DNA of 24,183 nt from DATHVI01 sp035461385 (GCA_035461385.1 DATHVI010000147.1:1-24183); one strand, 5' to 3'. Positions 14,914 to 22,091 are shown, counted from the stretch's first letter. Program-made: numbers and translations. Notes: generated by a model from the letters alone, not told the origin.

Positions 14914-15760
14914 ACCCGGCCTCGGCGGCCCGGCGCGCGAATGCGAAGCCCTCCGGGGTGTGGCGGGCGATCCCGTCGAAGAAGGTAGCCAGCGTCTGGG
15001 TCGCCTCGAGGCCCCGGGCGTGAACCGACTGGTTGACCGCGAGCTTGTGCATCACGAGCTGGTTGATCGGGATCCGGGCGACGCGCTCGACGAGCGCCTC
15101 GAACCTGGCGTCGAGCTCGTCGGCCGGCGCAGCCTCGCTCGCGAGACCCCACTCGACCGCGGTGCGGCCGTCGATCGAGTCCCCGGTCAAGAGCAGCCGC
15201 TTCGCCCGCTCGAGGCCGACCCGGTGCGCCCACAGCATCGACGTCGGAACCCCCCACACCCGCGCCGGCGGGTAGCCGATCTTCGCCCGGTCCTCGACCA
15301 CGAGCAGGTCGGAGCAGAGCGCCATGTCGGTGCCGCCGGCGACGCAGTAGCCGTGGACCTTGCAGAGCACCGGCTTCTCGGAGCGGAAAAGCGACATGAA
15401 GCCGCGCAGGTTGCGCGACATCATCTGGAAGTCGACGACCGCGTCCCAGACCTCCGCGGGGTCGTGGTTGCGCGCGATCACCTCGGGATCGGTCGGCCCG
15501 CCGGGGACCTCCGCCCCCCGGTCGAGCGCCGCGCCGCCGCGCTCGGCCGCGGCGACGAGGTCGTAGCCGCCGCAGAAGCCGGAGCCGTTGCCGGACAGCG
15601 CGATCGCGTGGACCTCCGGGTCGAGGTTGGCCCGCTCGACGCAGGCGGCGATCTCGCGCGGCATCTCGAGGGTGATCCCGTTGCCGCGCTCGGGCCGGTC
15701 GAGGGTGATCCGAGCGACCCGACCCTCGGTCGTGTAGGTGATCGTCTCGAGCTCCTGCAT
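14861..15760 (-). CDS. Crotonase/enoyl-CoA hydratase family protein with altered catalytic residues
   Basis: 299 residues of the crotonase superfamily, enzymes acting on acyl-CoA thioesters through an oxyanion hole. Visible: 'VARITLDRPERGNGIT', oxyanion-hole segments 'ALSGNGSGFCGGYDL' (55-68) and 'VHGYCVAGGTDMALCSDLLVVEDRAKIGYPPARVWGVPTSML' (135-175), and the C-terminal 'GLEATQTLATFFDGIARHTPEGFAF'. By alignment in memory with the classical hydratase, the two catalytic glutamates (Glu144/Glu164 in rat) correspond to Asp145 and Pro165 here. It is therefore probably not a standard hydratase; isomerase, hydrolase or lyase activity is possible. A 60-residue insertion (about 75-125) enlarges the N-terminal part. 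A strong AGGAGGT site precedes ATG 15760. It lies downstream of the gntR gene on the same strand, so it may share its transcript. Confidence 0.87.
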   Translation of the reverse strand: MQELETITYTTEGRVARITLDRPERGNGITLEMPREIAACVERANLDPEVHAIALSGNGSGFCGGYDLVAAAERGGAALDRGAEVPGGPTDPEVIARNHDPAEVWDAVVDFQMMSRNLRGFMSLFRSEKPVLCKVHGYCVAGGTDMALCSDLLVVEDRAKIGYPPARVWGVPTSMLWAHRVGLERAKRLLLTGDSIDGRTAVEWGLASEAAPADELDARFEALVERVARIPINQLVMHKLAVNQSVHARGLEATQTLATFFDGIARHTPEGFAFARRAAEAGFKQAVRDRDEPFGDFGL

Positions 15761-15823
15761 CGGGCACCTCCTCGCGTCTGGGAGGCGGACGCTACCGGCG
15801 CACGGCGGCGCGGTGTCTCCGTG

Positions 15824-15843
15824 CGCTCGCGCCGGCGCGAGCG
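15824..15843 (-). terminator. Perfect 20-base palindrome after gntR (U-less terminator or mRNA hairpin)
   Basis: CGCTCGCGCCGGCGCGAGCG (15824-15843) is perfectly self-complementary and begins 8 bases after the regulator's stop at 15851. The transcript would fold into a very stable GC hairpin, but no U-run follows. It may attenuate read-through into the crotonase gene or protect the mRNA end. Confidence 0.5.
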
Positions 15844-15850
15844 TCGGGCG

Positions 15851-16603
15851 TCAGCTCTTCGCCGCGACCTTCGCTTTGCCCTTGGTCTTGCCCGCGACCG
15901 GGAGGAGCTCGAACAGCTTGCCGCCCCCCATCCGCTCTGAGACATCGTTCGCGGTCCGAGCGAGATGGTTGTGGAGCTCGCGGGCCGCCCGTTCGGGGTC
16001 GCCGGCGATGCAGGCATCGAGGATCGCCTCGTGCTCGCGCTGGCGCTCGCGGAGCCTCCACTCGACCGGGCCGCTGGCGTGGCGGTAGCGCTCGCTCGTC
16101 TCCCACAGCGGCGTGATCAGGCGGGCGAGCCAGCGGTTGTCGGCGGCGTCGTAGAGCGCGAAGTGGAACTCGGTATGGGTCGTCCAGGCGTCGCTGAGGC
16201 GGTCGGCCTCGACCGCCTCGAGATGGCGCTCGAGTGCCCGGCGGGCGGTCTCGGCATCATCGTCTGTGAACCGCGCCGCCGCCTCGCGGACGGCGAGCGG
16301 CTCGAGCTCGAGGCGGACGGTGTAGACCTCGCGCAGGTCGTCGACCGCGAGCTCGGTCACCCGGGCGCCACGGTGCGGCACGTGCTCGACGAGCCCGGCG
16401 GCATCGAGTCGGCGGAGCGCCTCGCGGATCGGCATCGGGCTCATCTCGAGGACCTCGGCGAGCTCCTCGATCGGCAGCCGCTCCCCGGGCTCGAGCACGC
16501 CGGTGACGATCGCCTCGTGGAGCGAGGCGAAGGCCTGCTCGGCGAGGGTCCGGTGACCCCGCGGATGGCTGAGCGACGCGAGCTTCTTCGATGCGGGAGT
16601 CAC
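15851..16603 (-). CDS. GntR-family regulator, FCD (FadR/VanR-like) subgroup; likely master of the adjacent catabolic cluster
   Basis: 250 residues. N-terminal winged helix: 'TLAEQAFASLHEAIVTGVLEPGERLPIEELAEVLEMSPMPIREALRRLDAAGLVEHVPHRGARVTE' (about 19-84), with the GntR signature 'G.....E..LAE.L..S..P.REAL..L...GLV'. The C-terminal FCD domain has the metal/ligand histidines His147 ('TEFHFALYDAADN'), His191 ('REHEAIL') and His213 ('LHNHLART'). The last ~20 residues are Lys/Ala-rich ('GKTKGKAKVAAK'). The start is chosen at GTG 16603, because TATGAT (16625-16620, minus strand) is a 5/6 -10 box. ATG 16624 would lie inside it. It is divergent from the FAD oxidoreductases. FCD regulators usually repress nearby catabolic genes until an organic acid or similar ligand binds. 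Confidence 0.9.
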   Translation of the reverse strand: MTPASKKLASLSHPRGHRTLAEQAFASLHEAIVTGVLEPGERLPIEELAEVLEMSPMPIREALRRLDAAGLVEHVPHRGARVTELAVDDLREVYTVRLELEPLAVREAAARFTDDDAETARRALERHLEAVEADRLSDAWTTHTEFHFALYDAADNRWLARLITPLWETSERYRHASGPVEWRLRERQREHEAILDACIAGDPERAARELHNHLARTANDVSERMGGGKLFELLPVAGKTKGKAKVAAKS

Positions 16604-16642
16604 CTGAGTCGTACATTTGATCATATTTGTGGTGGTGACTCC
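16596..16642. promoter_or_regulatory. gntR / FAD-oxidoreductase divergent promoter with TGATCA operator (site 1)
   Basis: The motif ATTTGATCA at 16615-16623 is centred between the two start codons (16603 minus, 16635 plus). It overlaps TATGAT (minus, 16625-16620) and CATATT (plus, 16622-16627), so a bound protein would block both directions. The same motif recurs at two further promoters in this region. Flanking it is a 9-base inverted repeat: GGAGTCACC (16596-16604) and GGTGACTCC (16634-16642), which spans both start codons. Confidence 0.7.
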
Positions 16643-18314
16643 GCAGCGTGACGTGATCATCGTCGGCGGCGGCCACAACGGGCTCGTCGCCGCCGCCTAT
16701 CTGGCGCGGGCGGGATTCGACGTCCTCGTCGCCGAGCGCAACGCCCGGGTCGGCGGCGCGGTCGCGAGCGCCGAGCTGACCGAGGCGGGCGTCGTCCACG
16801 ACGTCTACGCGACGAACATGAACCTGTTTCTCGGCTCGCCCGCATTCGCCGAGCTCGGCGACGACCTCGCGCGTCACGGCCTCGCCTTCGCGACCACCGA
16901 TCGTCCCTACGCGAGCGCGTTCCCGGGCGGAAAGTCGCTGCGGGTGAGCGGCGACGCCGACCGCACCCGCGAGCTGCTCGCGGCCCACGACCCCGGCGAC
17001 GCCGCCGGCTGGGACGCCCTTCACGGCCTCTACGAGCGCTACGCGCCGACGCTGTTCGAGCTCTACGGGACGCCGCTGCCCTCGGCGGGCGCGCTGCGGC
17101 TGGCGCTGCGGGCGCGCCGCGCGCTCGGCCCCGGCGCGCTCGCCGAGCTCGGCCAGCTCCTGCTGCGATCGACGAGGTCGCTCGGCGACGCCTACCTCGC
17201 GAGCCCGGAGGCGAAGTCGCTCCTCGCCGCCTGGGGGATGCACCTCGACTTCGGCCCCGACGTCACCGGCGGAGCGATGTTTCCGTTCCTCGAGCTGTTC
17301 ACCGACATGGCGAACGGGATGTCGGTGGTCGAGGGCGGGGCATCGCGGCTTCCGGAAGCGCTCGCGGCGCTGGTTCGCGAGGCCGGCTCGGAGGTGAGGC
17401 CGAACTCCCCGGTGAGCCGGATCGTCGTCGAGCGGGACCGGGCGACCGGGGTCGAGCTCGAGTCGGGCGAGCGGATCGGGGCCCGTCGGGCGGTGATCGC
17501 CAACCTCACGCCCGCGGTCCTGTTCGGCGGCCTCGTCGAGCCGAGCGCGATCCCCGAACGGTTCCGGCGCCGGGTCGAGGCCTACGAGTACGGCCCCGGG
17601 ACGATGATGGTCCACGCCGCGCTGTCGCGGCCGGCGCCCTGGGAGGCCGACGAGCTCGAGCGCTTCGGCTACGTCCACATCGGCCCGTACGTCGAGGAGA
17701 TGGCGAGCACCTATGCCGAGGCGATGAACGGGCTGCTGCCGCGCAGCCCGCTGCTCGTCGTCGGCCAGACGACCGCGATCGATCCCACCCGCGCCCCCAG
17801 CGGCACCCACGTGCTCTGGATCCAGATGCGGATGCTCCCGGGACGGATTCGCGGCGACGCCGCCGGGGAGATCGAGACGGCGAGCTGGGAGGAGGCGAGG
17901 CGGCCCTACGCCGAGCGGGTGCTCGACAAGCTCGAGCGCTACGCGCCCGGGGTCCACGAGGCGATCGTCGGCTGGACCGCGCTCTCACCCGCGGATCTCG
18001 AGCGCGAAAACCCGAACCTCGTCGGCGGCGACAGCCTCGGCGGCAGCCACCATCTGTCCCAGAACGCGCTCTTCCGCCCGATCCCCGGCTGGTCGCGCTA
18101 CCGGACCCCGGTCGACCGCCTCTACGTCGTCGGCGCCGGCACCTGGCCGGGGGCCGGGGTGAACGCGATCTCGGGACGGCTCGTGGCCGAGATCGTCGCC
18201 GGCAGGGGCAGGGCGAAGCGGAAGGCGCGGGCCGGGGCCGGGCTCGCCGCGGCTGGCGCGGCAGCCGCGGCGCTCGCGATCAGGCAACGGTCGCTGAAGT
18301 CGAGAGGAGGATGA
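16635..18314 (+). CDS. FAD-dependent oxidoreductase, COG1233 (phytoene desaturase/PYROXD2-like), copy 1
   Basis: 559 residues. The N-terminal Rossmann fold 'DVIIVGGGHNGLVAAAYLARAGFDVLVAERNARVGGAVAS' has GGGHNG at 11-16 and Glu34 for FAD ribose. The C-terminal FAD segment is 'PVDRLYVVGAGTWPGAGVNAISGRLVAEIV'. This family (COG1233) includes carotenoid desaturases and many uncharacterised oxidases; no carotenoid genes are nearby, so a role in the local catabolic cluster is more likely. The last ~30 residues are Lys/Arg then Ala-rich ('GAGLAAAGAAAAALAI'), possibly a membrane-contact tail. Start: several GTG codons (16629, 16632, 16635); 16635 puts the start 7 bases after CATATT and gives 'MTPQRDVIIVGGG'. 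The stop overlaps the next frame (ATGA). It has a paralogue immediately downstream. Confidence 0.88.
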   Translation: MTPQRDVIIVGGGHNGLVAAAYLARAGFDVLVAERNARVGGAVASAELTEAGVVHDVYATNMNLFLGSPAFAELGDDLARHGLAFATTDRPYASAFPGGKSLRVSGDADRTRELLAAHDPGDAAGWDALHGLYERYAPTLFELYGTPLPSAGALRLALRARRALGPGALAELGQLLLRSTRSLGDAYLASPEAKSLLAAWGMHLDFGPDVTGGAMFPFLELFTDMANGMSVVEGGASRLPEALAALVREAGSEVRPNSPVSRIVVERDRATGVELESGERIGARRAVIANLTPAVLFGGLVEPSAIPERFRRRVEAYEYGPGTMMVHAALSRPAPWEADELERFGYVHIGPYVEEMASTYAEAMNGLLPRSPLLVVGQTTAIDPTRAPSGTHVLWIQMRMLPGRIRGDAAGEIETASWEEARRPYAERVLDKLERYAPGVHEAIVGWTALSPADLERENPNLVGGDSLGGSHHLSQNALFRPIPGWSRYRTPVDRLYVVGAGTWPGAGVNAISGRLVAEIVAGRGRAKRKARAGAGLAAAGAAAAALAIRQRSLKSRGG

Positions 18315-18316
18315 GG

Positions 18317-19939
18317 ATGGCGCGGAGCGTTGACGCGGTGGTGATCGGCAGCGGCCACAACGGGTTGGTCGCGGCGGCGTACCTGGCGCGGGCCGGATGG
18401 GAGGTCGAGGTACTCGAGCGCAATCCCGAGCCCGGGGGCGCGGTCGCGACCGAGGCGCTGACCGAGCCGGGCTTCCTCCACGACACCTTCTCGAGCTGGC
18501 ATCCGCTGTTCCACCTCTCGGCCGCGTACGCCGAGCTCGGCGACGAGCTGCGCTCGCGCGGGCTCGACTACGTCAACTGCGACGACGTCGTCACCGCGAC
18601 CCTCCGCCGCGACGGCTCTTCGGTGGTCGCCCACCGCGACCCCGCCCCGATGCTCGAGGCGCTCTCCGATGCCGATGCCGCCGCCTACGGCGAGGACCTC
18701 GGCGCGCTCGGGGCGCAGATGGACATCGTCGGAGAGCTGCTCGGCACCGAGCTGCACTCCGCGCACGCGACCCGGCTCGCCGCCCAGCTCGCCCGCCGCC
18801 TCGGCCGCCGCGAGGCGGCGAGCTTCCTCGCCCAGGTGACAGGGAGCGCGCGGGGCTGGCTCGCCGGGCGCTTTGAGGGCGACGAGGTCGCGACGCTGTT
18901 CGGCCCCTGGGTGCTCCACCTCGGACTCACCCCCGACCAGGGCGGCGGCGGGTTCCAGCTCCTCGCGCTCGCCGGCGCGGTGCACGAGGTCGGGATGCCG
19001 GTCGTCAAGGGAGGCTCGGCGAAGTTCGTCGACGCGTTCGTGTCGCTGATCGAGGCGAACGGCGGAACCGTGCGGACCGGGGTCGAGGCGGAGCGAATCG
19101 AGGTTCGCGGCGGACGGGCCGCGGCGGTCGTCGCCGGCGGCGAGGAGATCGCAGCGCGCCGGGCGGTGATCGCCAACACCACCCCGACCCAGCTCTACGG
19201 AACCCTGCTGGCACCCACCGACGTGCCGCAGCTCGCCGCACGCCAGGCGGCCCGCTTCCGATACGCGAGCCGCGCCGGCACCCAGATCCACCTCGCGCTC
19301 TCGGAGCCGCCGCGGTGGCGTGGCGACCCGCGCCTCGCCGACGCCGCGATCGTCCACCTCAGCGACGGAATCGACGCCGTCAGCCTCTCCTGCGCGCAGG
19401 CCCAGGCCGGACTGCTCCCGGCCGAGCCGACGATCGTCTGCGGCCAGCCGACCGCGCTCGACCCAAGCCGCGCCCCCGACGGCAAGGCGATCCTCTGGAT
19501 CCAGCTCCAGGAGGTCCCCTACAGCCCGACCGGCGACGCGGCCGGCGAGATCGACGTCGGCGACGGAACCTGGACCCCCGAGCTCGAGGCGGCGTACGCT
19601 GACCGGATCATCGACCGGCTGGCGCGCCAGATCGAGAACCTCCCCGACGCAATCATCGGCCGGGCGGTGCTGTCGCCGCGGACGCTCGAGGAGCGCAACC
19701 CGAACTTCGTCCGCGGCGACATCTACTCCGGCGCCACCGACCTCGCCCAGTCCTATCTCTGGCGCCCGCTGCCCGCCTTCGGCTCGCACGCGACCCCGGT
19801 CGACGGCCTCTATCACTGCGGCGCCAGCACCCACCCCGGGCCTGGCCTGAACGCGGCCTCGGGCCGGATCGTCGCCCGGCGGCTGCTGCGCCCGCCGCTT
19901 CGGCGCCGCCTCGGGGCGCGGCTCGGGCTCGGAGGGTGA
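18317..19939 (+). CDS. FAD-dependent oxidoreductase, COG1233, copy 2 (paralogue of upstream gene)
   Basis: 540 residues, recognisably homologous to the preceding gene over its full length. 'DAVVIGSGHNGLVAAAYLARAGWEVEVLERNPEPGGAVATEALTEPGFLHDTFSSWHP' has GSGHNG at 11-16. Shared downstream landmarks are 'RRAVIANTTPTQLYG', 'CGQPTALDPSRAPDGKAILWIQLQ', 'TGDAAGEI', 'PDAIIGRAVLSPRTLEERNPNFVRGDIYSGA', and FAD-binding 'YHCGASTHPGPGLNAASGRIVAR'. It lacks the Ala-rich tail of copy 1 but has an Arg-rich end. The start is ATG 18317, 6 bases after AGGAGG (18305-18310); ATG 18311 is directly against that site and overlaps the upstream stop. Tandem paralogues suggest either a heterodimer or two successive oxidations. 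Substrate unknown. Confidence 0.88.
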   Translation: MARSVDAVVIGSGHNGLVAAAYLARAGWEVEVLERNPEPGGAVATEALTEPGFLHDTFSSWHPLFHLSAAYAELGDELRSRGLDYVNCDDVVTATLRRDGSSVVAHRDPAPMLEALSDADAAAYGEDLGALGAQMDIVGELLGTELHSAHATRLAAQLARRLGRREAASFLAQVTGSARGWLAGRFEGDEVATLFGPWVLHLGLTPDQGGGGFQLLALAGAVHEVGMPVVKGGSAKFVDAFVSLIEANGGTVRTGVEAERIEVRGGRAAAVVAGGEEIAARRAVIANTTPTQLYGTLLAPTDVPQLAARQAARFRYASRAGTQIHLALSEPPRWRGDPRLADAAIVHLSDGIDAVSLSCAQAQAGLLPAEPTIVCGQPTALDPSRAPDGKAILWIQLQEVPYSPTGDAAGEIDVGDGTWTPELEAAYADRIIDRLARQIENLPDAIIGRAVLSPRTLEERNPNFVRGDIYSGATDLAQSYLWRPLPAFGSHATPVDGLYHCGASTHPGPGLNAASGRIVARRLLRPPLRRRLGARLGLGG

Positions 19940-19943
19940 CCCG

Positions 19944-20432
19944 GTGGCCGAGTCGATCGACCCGCAGCTCTTCCGCCGGGTGCTCGGCACGGTCGCAGCG
20001 CCGGTCAGCGTCGTCACCTCGCGGGGCGACGACGGCCCGCACGGGACGACGGTGAGCGCGTTCTGCTCGCTGTCGCTGCAGCCGCCGATGGTGCTGGTGG
20101 CGCTCGACCGCAGCTCTGACCTGCTGGCGCTGATCGAGCGCAGCCGCCGCTACGGGATCAACGTCCTCGCGCGCGGGCAGGAGGCGTTCGCGCAACGGTT
20201 CGCGCGCAAGGGGCGCGACAAGTTCGCCGGCGTCGAGTGGGAGCCCGAGCACGGTGGGCTCCCGCGGCTCCCCGGGGTCCAAGCGTGGCTCGCCTGCGAC
20301 GTCGGCGAGCTGCTCCCCGGCGGCGACCACGTGATCGCAACCGGCCACGTGGTCGGCGCCGACTACCGCGAAACCGAGCCGCTCGTCTACCAGGAGCGGA
20401 CCTTCTGGGCCCTCGCCGAGCCGCTGCGCTAA
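19944..20432 (+). CDS. Flavin reductase-like FMN-binding protein (probable monooxygenase partner)
   Basis: 162 residues of the flavin reductase-like domain (split-barrel). 'FRRVLGTVAAPVSVVTSRGDDGPHGTTVSAFCSLSLQPPMVLVALDRSSDLLALIERSRRYGINVLARGQEAFAQRFA' shows the FMN-binding 'G.T.SAF.S.S..PP..L......S' pattern. 'GVQAWLACDVGELLPGGDHVIATGHVVGADYRETEPLVYQERTFWAL' completes it. Such proteins reduce FMN or FAD with NAD(P)H and pass it to a two-component monooxygenase; the luciferase-like gene 121 bases downstream is the natural partner. The start GTG 19944 has GGAGGG 7 bases upstream. It is 4 bases after the FAD gene's stop and therefore in the same operon. Confidence 0.9.
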   Translation: MAESIDPQLFRRVLGTVAAPVSVVTSRGDDGPHGTTVSAFCSLSLQPPMVLVALDRSSDLLALIERSRRYGINVLARGQEAFAQRFARKGRDKFAGVEWEPEHGGLPRLPGVQAWLACDVGELLPGGDHVIATGHVVGADYRETEPLVYQERTFWALAEPLR

Positions 20433-20481
20433 CGGCGCCGTCGCCTGCTCGCGGGGCCGGATCGGTGGTCGCAAACGCGAG

Positions 20482-20509
20482 TTGTTATTTGATCAAAACG
20501 TGTTAGGGT
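20482..20509 (+). promoter_or_regulatory. Promoter with TGATCA operator (site 2) for the monooxygenase-Rid unit
   Basis: TTGTTA (20482-20487), 16-base spacer, TAGGGT (20504-20509). The spacer contains the 10-base palindrome TTTGATCAAA (20488-20497), part of motif ATTTGATCA (20487-20495). This is an AT-rich island in very GC-rich DNA. A repressor bound in the spacer would block polymerase. The predicted leader is about 38 bases to GTG 20554, with GAGGAGG (20542-20548) as ribosome site. Confidence 0.68.
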
Positions 20510-20553
20510 GCGCCGACGAACCGACCGCGGAGCGACCGGACGAGGAGGACGAG

Positions 20554-21654
20554 GTGAAGTTCAGCATCTACAGCGAGATCCAGTACCACGGCGGCAAGCC
20601 CGAGCGCCGGCTGTACGACGAGGTCCTGGAGCAGATCGTTCACGCCGATCGGATGGGCTACGACTGCTACGCGATCATCGAGCACTTCTTCTTCCCCCAG
20701 TTCTCGATCGCGGCCAACCCGTGGCTGATGTTCGGCAAGGCCTCGGAGCGGACCGAGCGGATCGGCTTCCGCACCCTCGGCCACCCAATCCCCTATCTCA
20801 ATCCGACCCTGCTCGCGTCCCAGATCGCGCAGTTCGAGCTCATGGTCCCGAACCGCTACGAGTTCGGCGTCGTCCGCGGCCACGGCTGGCTGCCGCCGAA
20901 GGCGGGGGTGCCGATCCGCGAGACCCGGTCGATGTACGAGGAGGGGCTCGAGGTTCTGTTCCTCGCGCTCGAGAACGAGCGCTTCTCCTACGACGGCGAG
21001 CACTTCAAGATCGACGACTCCCACATCGTCCCGCGCCCGCCCGAGGACCGGAAGTTCCGCGTCTTCCTCGGCGGTACCAGCGACCGCACCTACGAGCTCG
21101 CGGGCCAGCGGGGCTGGACGATCGCGGTCCCGCCGCTGCTCCCCTACGAGGCGCTCCGCGAGCAGCTCGACCTCTACCGGGAAACCTGCGCCAAGCACGG
21201 CAACGACCCCGACATCGTCTGGATCCACGCTTGCTACATCGACGAGGACCGCGACACCGCCCGGCGCGAGGCCGAGGAGGGGATGCGCGGCTTCCTCGTC
21301 GGCAACGCCTCGCCGCTGCTCGCCGGCAACGAGCTCGCGCCGACCGAGGACCTCGAGGCGGCGGGATTCGGCTTCTACGCGTCGGGGATCATGGAGAAGC
21401 TCTCGCAGATGCCCTACGACGAGATGATCGACGGCGACGTCGTCTGGGTCGGGACCCCGGAGGACATCATCGAGCGGATCGAGGCCGTGCGCGACGTCTG
21501 TGAGGGCCTGACCGAGGTCTCGATCACCGTCAACGCCGGGGGCAGCGAGCACTGGAAGGCGATCAAGGCCCAGGAGCTGTTCGCCGACGCCGTGATCCCG
21601 CACTTCCGGGAATCGGCCGGGGCGAAGGCCGAGCCGGTCGCCGCATCGGCCTAG
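20554..21654 (+). CDS. LLM-class flavin-dependent monooxygenase (luciferase-like)
   Basis: 366 residues, luciferase-like TIM barrel: 'MKFSIYSEIQYHGGKPERRLYDEVLEQIVHADRMGYDCYAIIEHFFFPQFSIAANPWLMFGKASERTERIGFRTLGHPIPYLNPTLLASQIAQFELMVPNRYEFGVVRGHGW'. Further motifs are 'PEDRKFRVFLGGTSDRTYELAGQRGW' and 'VWVGTPEDIIERIEAV'. The 'EH' followed by 'FS', and the 'RY.FGV.RG' signature, are those of FMN-dependent two-component monooxygenases more than of the F420 type seen at 861-1928, and a flavin reductase is encoded just upstream. It probably inserts oxygen into, or cleaves, an unknown organic substrate. GTG 20554 has GAGGAGG 5 bases upstream. It begins its own transcription unit, with the Rid gene following after 6 bases. 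Confidence 0.88.
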   Translation: MKFSIYSEIQYHGGKPERRLYDEVLEQIVHADRMGYDCYAIIEHFFFPQFSIAANPWLMFGKASERTERIGFRTLGHPIPYLNPTLLASQIAQFELMVPNRYEFGVVRGHGWLPPKAGVPIRETRSMYEEGLEVLFLALENERFSYDGEHFKIDDSHIVPRPPEDRKFRVFLGGTSDRTYELAGQRGWTIAVPPLLPYEALREQLDLYRETCAKHGNDPDIVWIHACYIDEDRDTARREAEEGMRGFLVGNASPLLAGNELAPTEDLEAAGFGFYASGIMEKLSQMPYDEMIDGDVVWVGTPEDIIERIEAVRDVCEGLTEVSITVNAGGSEHWKAIKAQELFADAVIPHFRESAGAKAEPVAASA

Positions 21655-21660
21655 CCGGCG

Positions 21661-22053
21661 ATGCCGCGCCAGGTCAGCAACCCGTCGGGGCTCCACCCGG
21701 CGCCGGGCTTCAGCCACGTCAGCGTCGCGACCGGCGCCCGGACCGTCCACTTCGCCGGTCAGGTCGCGCTCGACCCGGAGTTCAACGTCGTCGGCGGCGA
21801 CGACCTCGGCGAACAGACGAAGGCGGCGATGCGCAACCTCGAGCTCGCGATGCGCGAGGTCGGGGCGAGTTGGGACGACATCGTCAGGCGAACGATCTAC
21901 ACCCTGCACCCAACCGAGTTCGAGACGATCACCGCCGCGATCGACGAGGTCACCGGCGGCGCCGAGCACCCGGCGCAGACGATCATCGGCGTCACCGGCC
22001 TCGCGGTGCCCGGGCTGCTGATCGAGATCGAGGCGACGGCGTCGCTGCCGTAG
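21661..22053 (+). CDS. RidA/YjgF/RutC-family protein lacking the canonical arginine
   Basis: 130 residues, the full length of a trimeric Rid protein. 'VHFAGQVALDPEFNVVGGDDLGEQTKAAMRNLELAMREVGASWDDIVRRTIYTLHPTEFETITAAIDEVTGGAEHPAQTIIGVTGLAVPGLLIEIEATASLP' has every secondary-structure landmark. In RidA the 'PARS/ART' arginine (Arg105 in E. coli) holds the substrate carboxylate for imine/enamine deamination; here the position is Gln106 ('HPAQTIIGV'), while the glutamate of 'IEIEA' is retained. It therefore belongs to a Rid group other than archetypal RidA, typically found in catabolic operons. The start ATG 21661 has no strong ribosome site, so it may depend on coupling to the monooxygenase 6 bases upstream. 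Function in the pathway is inferred only. Confidence 0.88.
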   Translation: MPRQVSNPSGLHPAPGFSHVSVATGARTVHFAGQVALDPEFNVVGGDDLGEQTKAAMRNLELAMREVGASWDDIVRRTIYTLHPTEFETITAAIDEVTGGAEHPAQTIIGVTGLAVPGLLIEIEATASLP

Positions 22054-22091
22054 GGGCCGCGCGCATCGAGGCGCCATGGTCGATGTGCGGC

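Noticed and set aside
16635..19939. Carotenoid biosynthesis cluster
   Set aside because: The two FAD enzymes resemble phytoene desaturases by family, but no phytoene synthase, GGPP synthase or cyclase gene is present and the neighbours are catabolic.
18122..20017. Very long open frames on the strand opposite known genes (for example opposite the FAD genes, the pyk gene and the P-type ATPase)
   Set aside because: They mirror codon structure of strongly recognisable plus-strand genes, are Arg/Asp/Val-rich with no family motif, and are expected in DNA of such high GC content.
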